NCBI RefSeq assembly: GCF_009734385.1
Contig: NZ_CP046452.1
Span: 2,356,001 to 2,420,000, forward strand
DNA: 64,000 nt
Direction: 5' to 3'
From: Corynebacterium kalinowskii
Lineage (GTDB): Bacteria > Actinomycetota > Actinomycetes > Mycobacteriales > Mycobacteriaceae
How positions within the stretch are numbered: position 1 is the first letter of the stretch; every line of letters starts with the position of its first letter. The position numbers and the translations under genes were made by a program. Positions 6,770-15,524 of this stretch are shown in pieces. The notes under the pieces were generated by a model that was not told the DNA's origin, made no database searches, and saw nothing but the letters and a program-made list of their open reading frames with translations.

Positions 6770-8605
6770 TTAGTTGTCCCAGCTGTGGATGTGGCGCAGC
6801 AGCATGCGGTTCTTGCGCTGGGAGCGGCCAAGGCGACGGGACAGGTGGTTGAGAATTTCGATGGCGTCGGTGATGTGCGGGCCCTTGTTGAGCATGACGG
6901 CTTCGGCGCGGAGCGCGAATGCGGCGTCGGTCATTTCAGCGCGGGATGGCAGGCCGTTCTTGGCCATGTTTTCGAGGATCTGGGTGCCCACGATCACTGG
7001 GATGTGTGCGGACTCGGCGACCATGAGGATTTGGCCCGGGACCTCGGTCATGCGGTCGAAGCCGAGCTCGACGGCGAGGTCGCCGCGGGCGATCATGATG
7101 CCGAAGTTCGGGTGACGCATGCCTTCGAGGAGGATATCGGAGATGTTCTCGTACGCCGGGACCGTTTCGATCTTCAGCACGAGACCGAGGTCGCGAACCC
7201 GCTGGCCGAGCTCTGGAGATTCTGCCTCAAACTTCTCCGCGATGCGCCCGAGCACGCTGAGTACGTGCTGGACGTCCTCGACACTGCGGATGAAGGAAAT
7301 CGCGGCGATGTTGGCATGACGCGCAACGAACTCGAGGTGCTCCTCATCCTCTGGGGTGAGGGAGGCCAGCGGCAGGTAGGTGTCCGGCAAGTTGATGCCC
7401 TTGTGCGCTGCAAGCTTCACGCCGCCTTCCTTCGCGCGGGTGATCTCGAGGACGGCGTCATTGTCACGCTTCTCGACAACCACTGCTGCGATGGCACCGT
7501 CGTCGAAAAGCACATTGTGCCCGACCTCCAGGGCGTGGATGGCCTCCGGGAGGGAGCAGGAGATGCGGGAGGTTCGGCCGGGCTCGATGGTGCAGATGAC
7601 GTCGTCGGCGGTGAGGATCAGCTGGTCACCGACGTGCATACGCAGCGCCTGCACGACGTTCGGGATGCCGTGCGCGCGGGTGCGCTCGTAATCGCACTCC
7701 ATGAGCGTGCCTTCGGCGATGTAAGCGTTGCGGTCGCCCTCCGCGAGGACGGCGCCATCGCGCTTTTCGACGACCACGAACTCCCGCTTGGAACCACGGG
7801 TGTCATGCAGCGTGATCACGCTGTTTTCCTGCAGGCCCTCGAGCCACTGCTGATTCACGGTGACCGGTAGGGCTGGTCGGCCCTCGAACTCAGGGGCAGG
7901 CTGGCCATCGACGGTCAGCCACAGCTTGGACTTGGTGAGCACCTTGCCAGCATCATCGCGGGTGACGCGGGCGCGACCGACGGCTGGGCCCGGCGCGATC
8001 TCGCCGGTACGGATCTTCGGGCCGGCCAGGTCCATGTTGACGCGAACCTCGCGACCAGCTTCGTCGGCGGCGCGGTGGACATTGTCGATCATGCGCAGCC
8101 AGACGTCGGTGCCGTCGTGGGCGCAGTTGATGCGGGCAACATCCATGCCAGAGTCGACGAAGGACTTGACCATCTCGTAGTCGTCAGCAGCCTCGGACGG
8201 CAGGGTCACCATGATGCGCGACGGGGTGTTCTCGTCGGTTGGGCCGAGCAGGGTTTCGGTGTGCGCCTCGAGGATTTCATCGGCCTCGGCGAAGCTACGA
8301 GCGATGTCGCCCAGGTCGTATGGGGCGCCGCAGCCCTCCATGAGACCAACCACGTTGCGGGCAGCCTCCAGCTTGGCCTTCACACCGGTCTCGATGGTGG
8401 ACATGCGGGTCACGCCGAGGTCGGTCAGACGGGCCTGGAGACGGCGCAAGTCCTGAGTGCGCAAGTGCTTATAATGCACCAGGTTGAGCGCACCAGCGCG
8501 GTGCGTCTGTGCAACACGATTGACTTGATCGCGTCGCTCCCAAGCGAAATCAGCAATGCCTTTGAGCAGCGAATCAATCTCCGGAACGAGTGGTGTCTGA
8601 GCCAT
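6770..8605 (-). CDS. pyk2: Atypical (second) pyruvate kinase
   Basis: 611 residues, longer than the usual 470-590 because of an extra N-terminal domain of about 130 residues. The pyruvate kinase core then follows with altered motifs: MDVARINCAHDG (usual NFSHG), MDLAGPKIRTG, AAISFIRSVEDV, LKIETVPAYENI with the catalytic Lys, and IMIARGDLAVELG. The conserved SGETAxG segment is replaced by AVMLNKGPHI, and there is no obvious C-terminal effector domain. Corynebacteria have a normal Pyk1 and a divergent Pyk2 of about 620 residues; this matches the latter. It would convert phosphoenolpyruvate and ADP to pyruvate and ATP in the cytoplasm, but the motif changes leave activity open. First gene of an operon with the phosphodiesterase. 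Confidence 0.85.
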   Translation of the reverse strand: MAQTPLVPEIDSLLKGIADFAWERRDQVNRVAQTHRAGALNLVHYKHLRTQDLRRLQARLTDLGVTRMSTIETGVKAKLEAARNVVGLMEGCGAPYDLGDIARSFAEADEILEAHTETLLGPTDENTPSRIMVTLPSEAADDYEMVKSFVDSGMDVARINCAHDGTDVWLRMIDNVHRAADEAGREVRVNMDLAGPKIRTGEIAPGPAVGRARVTRDDAGKVLTKSKLWLTVDGQPAPEFEGRPALPVTVNQQWLEGLQENSVITLHDTRGSKREFVVVEKRDGAVLAEGDRNAYIAEGTLMECDYERTRAHGIPNVVQALRMHVGDQLILTADDVICTIEPGRTSRISCSLPEAIHALEVGHNVLFDDGAIAAVVVEKRDNDAVLEITRAKEGGVKLAAHKGINLPDTYLPLASLTPEDEEHLEFVARHANIAAISFIRSVEDVQHVLSVLGRIAEKFEAESPELGQRVRDLGLVLKIETVPAYENISDILLEGMRHPNFGIMIARGDLAVELGFDRMTEVPGQILMVAESAHIPVIVGTQILENMAKNGLPSRAEMTDAAFALRAEAVMLNKGPHITDAIEILNHLSRRLGRSQRKNRMLLRHIHSWDN

Positions 8606-8684
8606 GTTTATTCCAACCTTTTATCGTGCGTGGTGAACAAGAGTATTGTGCCCGCTTTTGCATAATTCGGCAGCGCGAGTGTTG

Positions 8685-10427
8685 TTATGCAGTGATTTCT
8701 ACGGTTGCGCCGTTAAACCGCGCGGTGCGTGCGGGCGCTATTGGCGAGCCTGCGGTGGTGACTTCTTCGACCCGCAAGTAGGTCATGCTGACGTGCGCGC
8801 GGGTGATGGAGACGAGGCCGTAGCCGTGGGCGTCGAGGTCGACGTGTTTGACGGCTGGGTTGGCGCGCAGCAGGTGTGCTTCGGCCTGGGTGCTGGGTTG
8901 GGAGTCGATGGGAAGGCCGAGGGCGTCGTCGATGTTGGGGGCGGACACCGAGGTACAGACGAGTTCGGCGGCGACGGTGCGCCCGCCCGCCTCAAGTTCG
9001 GTGGCCCATTCGGAGTGGATGTCACCGGCGAGGAAGACGGTGCCGGAGTCTGGGTGCTGTTCGGCGCGCTTAGTCAGTACTGACATCAGGCGAGCACGGT
9101 CGGCCATGTAGCCGTCCCATTGGTCGAGGTTGTAGGGCAGGCCGTCGCAGTCGGCGCCGATGAGCTTGCGAACGGCGTCGCCCATGCGGGTATCCATGTT
9201 GACCAGCGACACCGGGGACACCATGACGGACGTGCCCACAATGTTCCAGCGGGTCTCCGGGCGTTCGAGCTTGCGTTGCAGCCAGTCAAACTGTTCTGCG
9301 CCCATGATGGTGCGCCCATCTTCCAAGGACCGCTTGACGTTGAGGGTTTCTGGTTTGTCTCGGTAGCTGCGCAGGTCAAGCATGGTGAGCTCGGCGAGGG
9401 TGCCGAAACGCAGCGACCGGTAAATATGCCCGCCTTGCGTCGGCGCTAGCCCGCGCACCGGCAGCCATTCGAGGTAGGCCTGCATTGCCGACGCCCGGCG
9501 CTGCTCCCAGTCACCGTGCCAGCCGGTGTGCGCGGGTGCTCCGTGCTCCCAGGCGTTGTTGGCGATTTCGTGGTCGTCCCACATCACGACCCACGGGGCG
9601 GCCGCATGCGCAGCCTGCAGCTCGTAGTCGCGGCGGTAGCGACCGTAGCGGGCACGGTAGTCGGAGAGGCTGACGATTTCCCAGGTGGGTTCGTGGGTAC
9701 GAACCACACCGTATTTTCCGGCGTAGAGGCCGGAGGCGTACTCGTAGATGTAGTCACCTAGGTGCACGACGACGTCGATGTCGCCGTCGGCGGCGCGGCG
9801 GGCGATATCCGAGTAGGCGGCGAAATAGCCGGATTCGAAATTGGCGCAGGAGCAAACCGCTAAGTTCAGCTGGTCAGGGGTGTCATTCGGAGCCGGCGCA
9901 GTCTTGGTACGGCCGATGGGTGCGGTCACGCCGTCGAATTTTCCGCCGACGATACTGAACCGGTAGAAGTACTCGGTGCCAGGATTCAGGCCCCAGGGTT
10001 CCACGTGGAGGGTGTGGTCGCGCTCTGCGGTGGTGGTTTCTTCTCCGGTTTTCACGATCTCCGTGAATTCAACATCCGTGGCGATTTCCCAGCGCAGGCG
10101 CACTGGTAACCCTTTGCTGGAACCGGGAACGGCTTCAGGGCTCGGGGTGACCCGGGTCCAGAGCACGACGCTGTGTGGCAGCGGATCACCGGAGGCAACT
10201 CCGTGCATGAACGGGCGAAACTCGGCCGGATTGAGGGCATCAGGTTCGTGGCGCTCGCGGAGGTCACGGTCAATGAGATCGGCGAAATTGCCGGCGTTTG
10301 CCGTATTGAGTGAACCTGGCAGGAGTGTGAGAGCACCGACTCCCATGGTTCCGCGCAGGAAGTTACGGCGACTGACGCGCTGGAATGGCTGTAGTGCCGT
10401 ACGCGCGATGTCACCAAAAGAGCCCAT
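8685..10427 (-). CDS. phoD: Secreted PhoD-type alkaline phosphatase/phosphodiesterase
   Basis: 580 residues. A twin-arginine signal is clear at the N-terminus (VSRRNFLRG followed by a hydrophobic stretch and AGN), so it is exported folded by Tat. The PhoD N-terminal domain begins with MHGVASGDPLPHSVVLWTRV. Metal-site motifs of the calcineurin-like PhoD domain follow: VVHLGDYIYEY, VMWDDHEIANNAWEHG and LAGDIHSEWATEL. The role is hydrolysis of phosphate esters outside the membrane for phosphate acquisition. It stands alone, divergent from lsr2, so the two share the 170-base AT-rich intergenic region. Confidence 0.93.
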   Translation of the reverse strand: MGSFGDIARTALQPFQRVSRRNFLRGTMGVGALTLLPGSLNTANAGNFADLIDRDLRERHEPDALNPAEFRPFMHGVASGDPLPHSVVLWTRVTPSPEAVPGSSKGLPVRLRWEIATDVEFTEIVKTGEETTTAERDHTLHVEPWGLNPGTEYFYRFSIVGGKFDGVTAPIGRTKTAPAPNDTPDQLNLAVCSCANFESGYFAAYSDIARRAADGDIDVVVHLGDYIYEYASGLYAGKYGVVRTHEPTWEIVSLSDYRARYGRYRRDYELQAAHAAAPWVVMWDDHEIANNAWEHGAPAHTGWHGDWEQRRASAMQAYLEWLPVRGLAPTQGGHIYRSLRFGTLAELTMLDLRSYRDKPETLNVKRSLEDGRTIMGAEQFDWLQRKLERPETRWNIVGTSVMVSPVSLVNMDTRMGDAVRKLIGADCDGLPYNLDQWDGYMADRARLMSVLTKRAEQHPDSGTVFLAGDIHSEWATELEAGGRTVAAELVCTSVSAPNIDDALGLPIDSQPSTQAEAHLLRANPAVKHVDLDAHGYGLVSITRAHVSMTYLRVEEVTTAGSPIAPARTARFNGATVEITA

Positions 10428-10531
10428 AACCCAAGATCATGGGCGGTCAGAACGCCTAGCGCCACCGCTGGAAACAGATTTCATGGAGCGTTAACTCACT
10501 GTTTTCCCAAGAAGCTTTTAAAAATCATTTG

Positions 10532-10560
10532 TTGTAAATACCGAAAATACCGTTTATTAT
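10532..10560 (+). promoter_or_regulatory. lsr2 promoter
   Basis: TTGTAA (10532-10537), a 17-base spacer and TATTAT (10555-10560) make a near-consensus promoter in a strongly AT-rich stretch. ATACCG is repeated twice in the spacer (10538-10543 and 10547-10552). Such AT-rich sequence is the type Lsr2 proteins bind, so autoregulation is plausible. Confidence 0.65.
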
Positions 10561-10597
10561 CGGTGTTAATTCTCAAACTATTAAAAGGAGTTCTATC

Positions 10598-10918
10598 ATG
10601 GCACGCCGTGAAGTAATTCAATTTTTCGATGATCTAGATAATTCCCCACTAACTCAGGATGAAGTGAATGTAATTAAGTTCTCCGTGAATGGAAATAATT
10701 ACATCATTGATCTTTCGGCGAAAAACGCCGCAAAGTTTGAAGCGGCTTTGCAGCCTTATGTAAAGGTGGCCCGAAAGGATACCGGCACCGCCCGGAAAAC
10801 GACTAATTCCCCGGACCCTAAGCTCATTCGCGAATGGGCAAAGTCCCAGGGAATTGAAGTAGCGGCGCGCGGCAAGCTATCCAACGAGATTATCGAAAAG
10901 TACCTAGCAGCCCACTAG
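10598..10918 (+). CDS. lsr2: Lsr2-family nucleoid-associated protein/xenogeneic silencer
   Basis: 106 residues, the usual size. The N-terminal half (REVIQFFDDLDNSPLTQDEVNVIKFSVNGNNYIIDLS) is the beta-rich oligomerisation domain. A basic linker follows. The C-terminal domain (LIREWAKSQGIEVAARGKLSNEIIEKYLA) is the DNA-binding helix pair. The AT-hook-like motif is RGK rather than the usual RGR. The C. glutamicum homologue CgpS silences AT-rich horizontally acquired DNA by coating it. The ATG has an AAAAGGAG ribosome site 7-8 bases upstream. The gene itself is AT-richer than its neighbours. Its stop overlaps that of the convergent response regulator by 4 bases. Confidence 0.93.
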   Translation: MARREVIQFFDDLDNSPLTQDEVNVIKFSVNGNNYIIDLSAKNAAKFEAALQPYVKVARKDTGTARKTTNSPDPKLIREWAKSQGIEVAARGKLSNEIIEKYLAAH

Positions 10919-11553
10919 AGGTAACCGAGTTCCCGCGCAGATGCCACGGCAGACGTGCGGGAACGCACACCGAGCTTGTCATAGATATGCACCAGGTGAG
11001 ACTTCACTGTTGCCTCGGACAGCTCCAGATTAAAACCGATCACCCGGTTCGAGTGGCCATCAGCAACCAGCGTCAGAACCTGCAGCTCACGAGGAGTGAG
11101 CGCAACCTGCGGCGTTTCTTCCCGCGTCATCAGCCGATCGGCCACCACAGCCGACATCGCAGTATCGCCGCAGGATGCGGAGCGCACCGCCGCGATAAGT
11201 TCTTTCGGTGGCGCGTCCTTGAGCAAATATCCCACGGCGCCAGCCTCGATGGCACCGAGGATGTCAGCATCGGTGTCGTAATTGGTCACCATCAACACGT
11301 GTGGTGGATTCGGTACGGTGCGGCGGATTTCCGCGGTCGCGTCAGCTCCGGTAGCCACCTTGCGTCCCGCCTCACCAGCGCCGAAGCGCAGGTCCATCAG
11401 GATAAGATCAATGCCCCCAGCCTGGGCAGCCATAATGGCTTCCTCGGCGGTTGAGGCCTCCCCTACGATCGAAATGTCCGGCTCGGCTTCCAGGACGGCG
11501 CGCAGTCCAAGGCGAACGATTTCATGGTCGTCGGCAAGCAGAATGCGAATCAT
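10915..11553 (-). CDS. hrrA: NarL/LuxR-type response regulator, probably heme-responsive HrrA
   Basis: 212 residues. The receiver domain has the acidic pair at LLADDHE, the phosphoacceptor Asp54 in LILMDLRFG, and the conserved Lys in YLLKDAPP. The C-terminal LuxR HTH spans LTPRELQVLTLVADGHSNRVIGFNLELSEATVKSHLVHIYDKLGVRSRT. The whole sequence agrees with what I recall of corynebacterial HrrA/ChrA. HrrA activates heme oxygenase and represses heme synthesis when heme is present. The kinase gene is directly upstream and overlaps by 4 bases (ATGA type), so the pair forms one operon. ChrA, a close paralogue, cannot be excluded from sequence alone. Confidence 0.88.
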   Translation of the reverse strand: MIRILLADDHEIVRLGLRAVLEAEPDISIVGEASTAEEAIMAAQAGGIDLILMDLRFGAGEAGRKVATGADATAEIRRTVPNPPHVLMVTNYDTDADILGAIEAGAVGYLLKDAPPKELIAAVRSASCGDTAMSAVVADRLMTREETPQVALTPRELQVLTLVADGHSNRVIGFNLELSEATVKSHLVHIYDKLGVRSRTSAVASARELGYL

Positions 11554-12731
11554 GCGTCTGAGTCTACCGTCGGGATCGCGACGCTCACCGCAGTGCCCAG
11601 CCCAGGTGTCGATTCCACGGTGAGGTCACCCCCCACTTCGGCGGCGCGGGAATGCATCGCAGCTAAACCGATGTGCCCCAGCCCTGCGGGCCGCTCGGAC
11701 ACCTCCTCCGGATTAAAGCCCGCGCCGTGGTCGACCACATCCAGCCGCACCTCGTCCGGTTCAAAAGTCAAGGTCAGCTTCGCGCGCCCCGCGCCCGAGT
11801 GCTTTTCGACGTTCCCCATCGCCCCTTGCGCAATGCGCAGCAGCGTCGCCTCAACCCGCATCGGCAGTGGACGGGACGCCCCTTCGACAGTGACCGCAAC
11901 CTCGGGGACGGCGCTGGATTCGGCGATGCGGTGCAGCGCGCCCTCCAGCGACGCCTGCTCTAGGGCAGCCGGCTGCAGGGCCGCGATCATGGCCCTGGCC
12001 TCGCTCAAGTTGTCGGCGGCCGTGGTCCGCGCCAGGCCAATGTGCTTGATGGCATTGTCAGCATCACCCGAACTGACTTCTTGTTCAGCCACATGCAACA
12101 ACATCTGAATACTGGACAGGCCTTGCGCGAGCGTGTCATGGATTTCGTGGGCGATGCGCTGGCGTTCGGCCACCATTCCAGCCTTGCGTTCAGTGGTTGC
12201 CAGCTGGTGGCGAGTGGCTAGCAGTTCTCGGAAGAGCTGCTCGCGGTCGAGGTGGGCGAGCCAGAGGCGTCGAAAAGCGAAGAAGATCGCGATGGTGACG
12301 AGGGCGGCGAGCACAGGCCCTACCACGCTGCCCGGCGAAAATTGCGGATAATTACCGAATATCGCCACAACCGTCGCACCAATAACAGCTGTAATTCCTC
12401 TATAGTCCGGAAATGCATTGAGGTAAAGAAAGAATAATGGAAATACCAGATATACCGCCAATGGCTGAATAGGCAACATTACGACCCATAAAACCGTCAG
12501 CACCATAAGCCACACAAATACCGGCCATGTCGGCGCATTATCGAGGAAAAAGGTGCCCCAGTAGTACACCGCCGCGAAACCAAACAGCAGCCCCAAAACC
12601 AGGAACTTCTGAACGCCGTTCGTTAGCACCGACGCGCCCACACCAATGAGCAATATCCCGAACAAAATGTCCACGCTTCGGCGGAGCGTTTCCGCCCCCG
12701 GCATGGCAGCTGTGTCCATTTCTGTTTCCAT
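11550..12731 (-). CDS. hrrS: Sensor histidine kinase, probably HrrS
   Basis: About 393 residues. The N-terminal third has six hydrophobic segments and no large extracytoplasmic domain, as in heme sensors of this group. The HisKA_3 motif RQRIAHEIHDTLAQGLSSIQ contains the phosphoacceptor His. The HATPase domain has the N box (AQGAMGNVEKHSGA), the G1 box (VVDHGAGFNPEEV) and G2 (GLGHIGLAAMHSRA). The ATG at 12731 was chosen; a GTG directly before it (12734) is equally possible. It is divergent from the DUF2020 gene with a 27-base gap. It phosphorylates the overlapping downstream regulator. Assignment to HrrS rather than ChrS rests on similarity and the partner gene. Confidence 0.86.
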   Translation of the reverse strand: METEMDTAAMPGAETLRRSVDILFGILLIGVGASVLTNGVQKFLVLGLLFGFAAVYYWGTFFLDNAPTWPVFVWLMVLTVLWVVMLPIQPLAVYLVFPLFFLYLNAFPDYRGITAVIGATVVAIFGNYPQFSPGSVVGPVLAALVTIAIFFAFRRLWLAHLDREQLFRELLATRHQLATTERKAGMVAERQRIAHEIHDTLAQGLSSIQMLLHVAEQEVSSGDADNAIKHIGLARTTAADNLSEARAMIAALQPAALEQASLEGALHRIAESSAVPEVAVTVEGASRPLPMRVEATLLRIAQGAMGNVEKHSGAGRAKLTLTFEPDEVRLDVVDHGAGFNPEEVSERPAGLGHIGLAAMHSRAAEVGGDLTVESTPGLGTAVSVAIPTVDSDA

Positions 12732-12758
12732 CACGCACCTAGCTTAGGCTTAAGAGTT

Positions 12759-13313
12759 ATGAGAACCATTCTTCCCGCTCTCGTCGCCGTTTGTGCTCTT
12801 TCTGCGTGCACCACGAGCACCACGTCGGACCCCACGCCTTCTTCTACTTCCATGGTGGCACCCGCAGTAGCCGGCGACCAGGGCTTGCCTTTCGACGCCA
12901 TGCCCGACATCCCCACCGGCCGGAACGAACTCGTGCCCTGCCCGTACTTGGATTCCCAATGGGTAGCCGACACGAATGGCCAGCGCGTCCTCGGCTCCGG
13001 CATCGACGAACGCTTCGACCACCCAGCCTGTGTGTTCTGGTCCTACGCGGAAGAAGAGCAGCTCACCGTCATGGTACGCACCATGGCCAGCGAGTCCGAC
13101 GCGGAACAAGTGGTGAACTGGGCAGCGCCGATCGACACCACCGAGCCAGCTGACTTGCCGGCTGGTTGGATGGGTGGCCGCCTCGGCTCACCGGGACGTT
13201 CCCTCTACGCGGTGTACAAGGACAATAAGGCCGTCGTGGTGTTCACCAACCAGGATCAGTCGCTGAAGGCGCAATTGGTGGCCGAGGAGACCATTAAGAA
13301 TCTTGGCCTTTAG
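12759..13313 (+). CDS. DUF2020 family lipoprotein
   Basis: 184 residues. The N-terminus is a lipoprotein signal: MRTILPALVAVCALSACTTS with lipobox LSAC, so Cys17 is the predicted lipidation site. A Ser/Thr-rich linker follows, then a DUF2020 domain with conserved Cys (VPCPYLD and HPACVFW) that may form a disulfide. DUF2020 proteins occur in corynebacteria and have no known function. It would be anchored to the outer face of the plasma membrane. The stop overlaps by 4 bases that of a convergent 50-residue membrane protein gene next to sortase. Confidence 0.9.
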   Translation: MRTILPALVAVCALSACTTSTTSDPTPSSTSMVAPAVAGDQGLPFDAMPDIPTGRNELVPCPYLDSQWVADTNGQRVLGSGIDERFDHPACVFWSYAEEEQLTVMVRTMASESDAEQVVNWAAPIDTTEPADLPAGWMGGRLGSPGRSLYAVYKDNKAVVVFTNQDQSLKAQLVAEETIKNLGL

Positions 13314-13462
13314 ACTGCGACTTCCTGGTATGGCATGAGCGTGGAGATGTACGGGAAGACAACCTCCATGAGCAGGAAGAAAATACCCACGAGTAGGGCG
13401 AGGCAGATGAGCGCCTTCACAAACGTGGGGCCAGGAAGCATGCGCCAGAACAGTCCATACAT
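13310..13462 (-). CDS. 50-residue single-span membrane protein downstream of sortase
   Basis: This short frame reads MYGLFWRMLPGPTFVKALI and then a hydrophobic segment (CLALLVGIFFLLMEVVFPY), ending STLMPYQEVAV. It has one membrane helix at about residues 18-36 and no signal-cleavage site. The start lies 3 bases after the sortase stop, so translation is very likely coupled. The position directly behind a class E sortase suggests an accessory or stabilising subunit, but that is inference. Its stop overlaps the convergent DUF2020 gene by 4 bases. Confidence 0.8.
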   Translation of the reverse strand: MYGLFWRMLPGPTFVKALICLALLVGIFFLLMEVVFPYISTLMPYQEVAV

Positions 13463-13465
13463 GGC

Positions 13466-14266
13466 TTAATTCTCCTCAAATTCAGCGGGACGGTTCGAGC
13501 CGGTTTTCGGTTCCGACCGTACCTTCATGGCGTGCACAATCATGCGCTCGGCGTTGGAAAACTGGGGGTGGCAGGTAGTCATGGTCATCACGGACTGCAT
13601 ATCCGGAGCAACCTCGGTCACTTCGGTTTCCGGGACCGGGTGGACCACGCTGTAATCGCCTGGCAGGGTGATGTGGCGTCCTTCCACCGCTGCGTATCGG
13701 CCTGAAGTGATGTCCTCGATTTGTTCCTTGGTGAAGCACTGCTCGGCCGCCGCTCGCCGTTGCTCGCCCTGCAGGTCGATTGGCAAGATGCGGTAAACAT
13801 CCCAGCTGCTGCGAGTCTCCACAATCACTGCGTCGCACACCTCAAGGTTGCCGAGGTCATTGAACGGCGCGCCCTTGCCGACGCGGTGGCCAGCGATGGC
13901 GAAGTTGCCAGGCTGACCGGGCATTTGGGAATCCGTGTAGCGACCCGGGCCTTTAAGCAAATCCGCATCCGACGTGCCCTCAACGATGGCGAAGGCAAAG
14001 TCCGATCCGAACGCAGGAATATACATGCGGGCAAAAGCCTCACCAAGCTCCGGGGCTTTCTTCGCGCGTGGGTTCACTTTTTGGCCCCACTCATCATCCA
14101 GCGCCTGCGACGCCTGATTCTGCTGCTTGCCGGCTTCTACGTTGGTCCAATAGGACTCGTAGAAAGCGAAGGCGAACAGCAGCACGCTGACGGTGATGAA
14201 CAGTTCACCAATGACCTGGGTGAAGGTCACCTTGCGGGCGGCCCCGCCATGTTTCGCTGCGCTCAT
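13466..14266 (-). CDS. Class E sortase
   Basis: 266 residues from MSAAKHGGAA (a start 3 codons upstream is possible). One N-terminal membrane helix (about 17-37, FITVSVLLFAFAFYESYW) makes it a type II membrane protein. The sortase domain carries the catalytic His (FAIAGHRVG, about residue 127), Cys (MTMTTCHPQFS, about 232) and Arg (NAERMIVHA, about 241), the class E arrangement. Such enzymes cleave an LAxTG-type signal and attach proteins to the cell wall as housekeeping sortases. No substrate gene with a sorting signal is adjacent. It is followed 3 bases later by the 50-residue membrane protein gene. Confidence 0.92.
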   Translation of the reverse strand: MSAAKHGGAARKVTFTQVIGELFITVSVLLFAFAFYESYWTNVEAGKQQNQASQALDDEWGQKVNPRAKKAPELGEAFARMYIPAFGSDFAFAIVEGTSDADLLKGPGRYTDSQMPGQPGNFAIAGHRVGKGAPFNDLGNLEVCDAVIVETRSSWDVYRILPIDLQGEQRRAAAEQCFTKEQIEDITSGRYAAVEGRHITLPGDYSVVHPVPETEVTEVAPDMQSVMTMTTCHPQFSNAERMIVHAMKVRSEPKTGSNRPAEFEEN

Positions 14267-14378
14267 ACAGGTCATACTATCCAGGGGAAAGGGGGATGGC
14301 TATTTTCTTATCCTTCCCGTGGACTAAAGTTGGGGCGGTTAGCAGTCCACTCCCGCTCTTTGAAGGATTCCCCGGCCG

Positions 14379-15524
14379 ATGATCGAGTTCATGATTTACC
14401 CCGTGTCAGCGATCATGAAGTTCTGGCACTACCTGCTCGCTTCGGTATTCGGAGTCGATCCCTCCCTCGCATGGCTGCTCTCCATATTCGGGCTCGTCTT
14501 CACGGTTCGTTCGATTATCGCTCCATTGACCTGGATGCAAATGAAGTCCGGGCGCAAAGGACAATTGATCCAGCCGAAGCTCAAGGCGCTGCAAAAGGAG
14601 TTTGAATCGCGTACCGACGCCGATGCCTTTAAATGGCTTCAGTCGCAGCGCAAGGAGCTTCACAAAGAGCACTCTTACAGCCCACTGGCCGGCTGCGCCC
14701 CCGCCTTCATCCAGTTTCCCGTGTTCATCGGCCTGTACCAGGTGTTGCTGCGCATGGCGCGCCCAGCCGAGGGTCTCGATGCCGCGCACCACCCAATCGG
14801 TTTCCTCTCCCCCACGGATGTGGCCGAATTCCTGCAGGTGAAGTTCCTGGACGTGCCGCTGCCTGCCTACATTGCGATGACCCCAGAACGTCTGGCGGAA
14901 CTGGGCACTACCAAGGAAATGGCGATCGGTGTCATCACTCCGCTCGTCCTCGCTGCCTGCGTGTTCACTATCATCAACATGGCCTTTTCAACCTGGCGCG
15001 GGTACCGGACCCTCGACTGGCATTCATCGTTCGCGGTGGGTTTGACCCGCTTTCTCGCATCTTTTGTGGTGCTGGTTCCGATCTTGCTGCTGGTATCCGC
15101 ATTCACCGCCCCGCTCCCACTGGCGATCATGCTGTATTGGTTCGGTGGCAACCTCTGGTCAATGGGCCAGTTCTTCGTCTTCACTTGGCATTTGGAGCGC
15201 ACCCAGCCTCTGACCGAAGAGTTCATCGCTATGCGCGAAGAGAGCAAGGCAGACTTCAAGGTCAAGCAAAAAGCACTGAAGGCTCACAAGCGCGCCGTGC
15301 GCAAGCACCGAGCGCTCATGTTGCTCCAGCCGCACAAATTCAGTACGCACCGCCAGACAATCGCCGAGGCCAAGGCACGCAGGCGGGAGGAGCGCCGGGA
15401 GCTAACCAAGGACAAGCGTGAGAACGCGAAGTTGCGTCGAGAAGCGGAGAAGCAGCAGCGGGCTGAAAAGCGCGCGGCCAAGCAAGCTGAGAAAGAGCAA
15501 GCGGAGAAAGATCAGATGGAGTAA
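14379..15524 (+). CDS. yidC: YidC/Oxa1-family membrane protein insertase
   Basis: 381 residues. The N-terminal hydrophobic helix is followed by the YidC core: LLSIFGLVFTVRSIIAPLTW with the conserved hydrophilic-groove Arg, a cytoplasmic helical hairpin rich in Lys/Gln (QPKLKALQKEF), then SPLAGCAPAFIQFPVFIGLYQVL and further spans. The last 100 residues are extremely charged (repeated Lys, Arg, Glu, Ala), a likely ribosome-binding tail. It inserts proteins into the plasma membrane alone or with SecYEG. It is not next to rnpA/rpmH, where the main actinobacterial yidC lies, so this is probably a second copy. Its end overlaps the convergent TetR gene by 13 bases. Confidence 0.9.
   Translation: MIEFMIYPVSAIMKFWHYLLASVFGVDPSLAWLLSIFGLVFTVRSIIAPLTWMQMKSGRKGQLIQPKLKALQKEFESRTDADAFKWLQSQRKELHKEHSYSPLAGCAPAFIQFPVFIGLYQVLLRMARPAEGLDAAHHPIGFLSPTDVAEFLQVKFLDVPLPAYIAMTPERLAELGTTKEMAIGVITPLVLAACVFTIINMAFSTWRGYRTLDWHSSFAVGLTRFLASFVVLVPILLLVSAFTAPLPLAIMLYWFGGNLWSMGQFFVFTWHLERTQPLTEEFIAMREESKADFKVKQKALKAHKRAVRKHRALMLLQPHKFSTHRQTIAEAKARRREERRELTKDKRENAKLRREAEKQQRAEKRAAKQAEKEQAEKDQME

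Noticed and set aside
6758..7870. Open frame of 370 codons on the plus strand opposite pyk
   Set aside because: It mirrors the codons of the pyruvate kinase gene, is rich in Asp/Val/His as such shadows are, and has no ribosome site.
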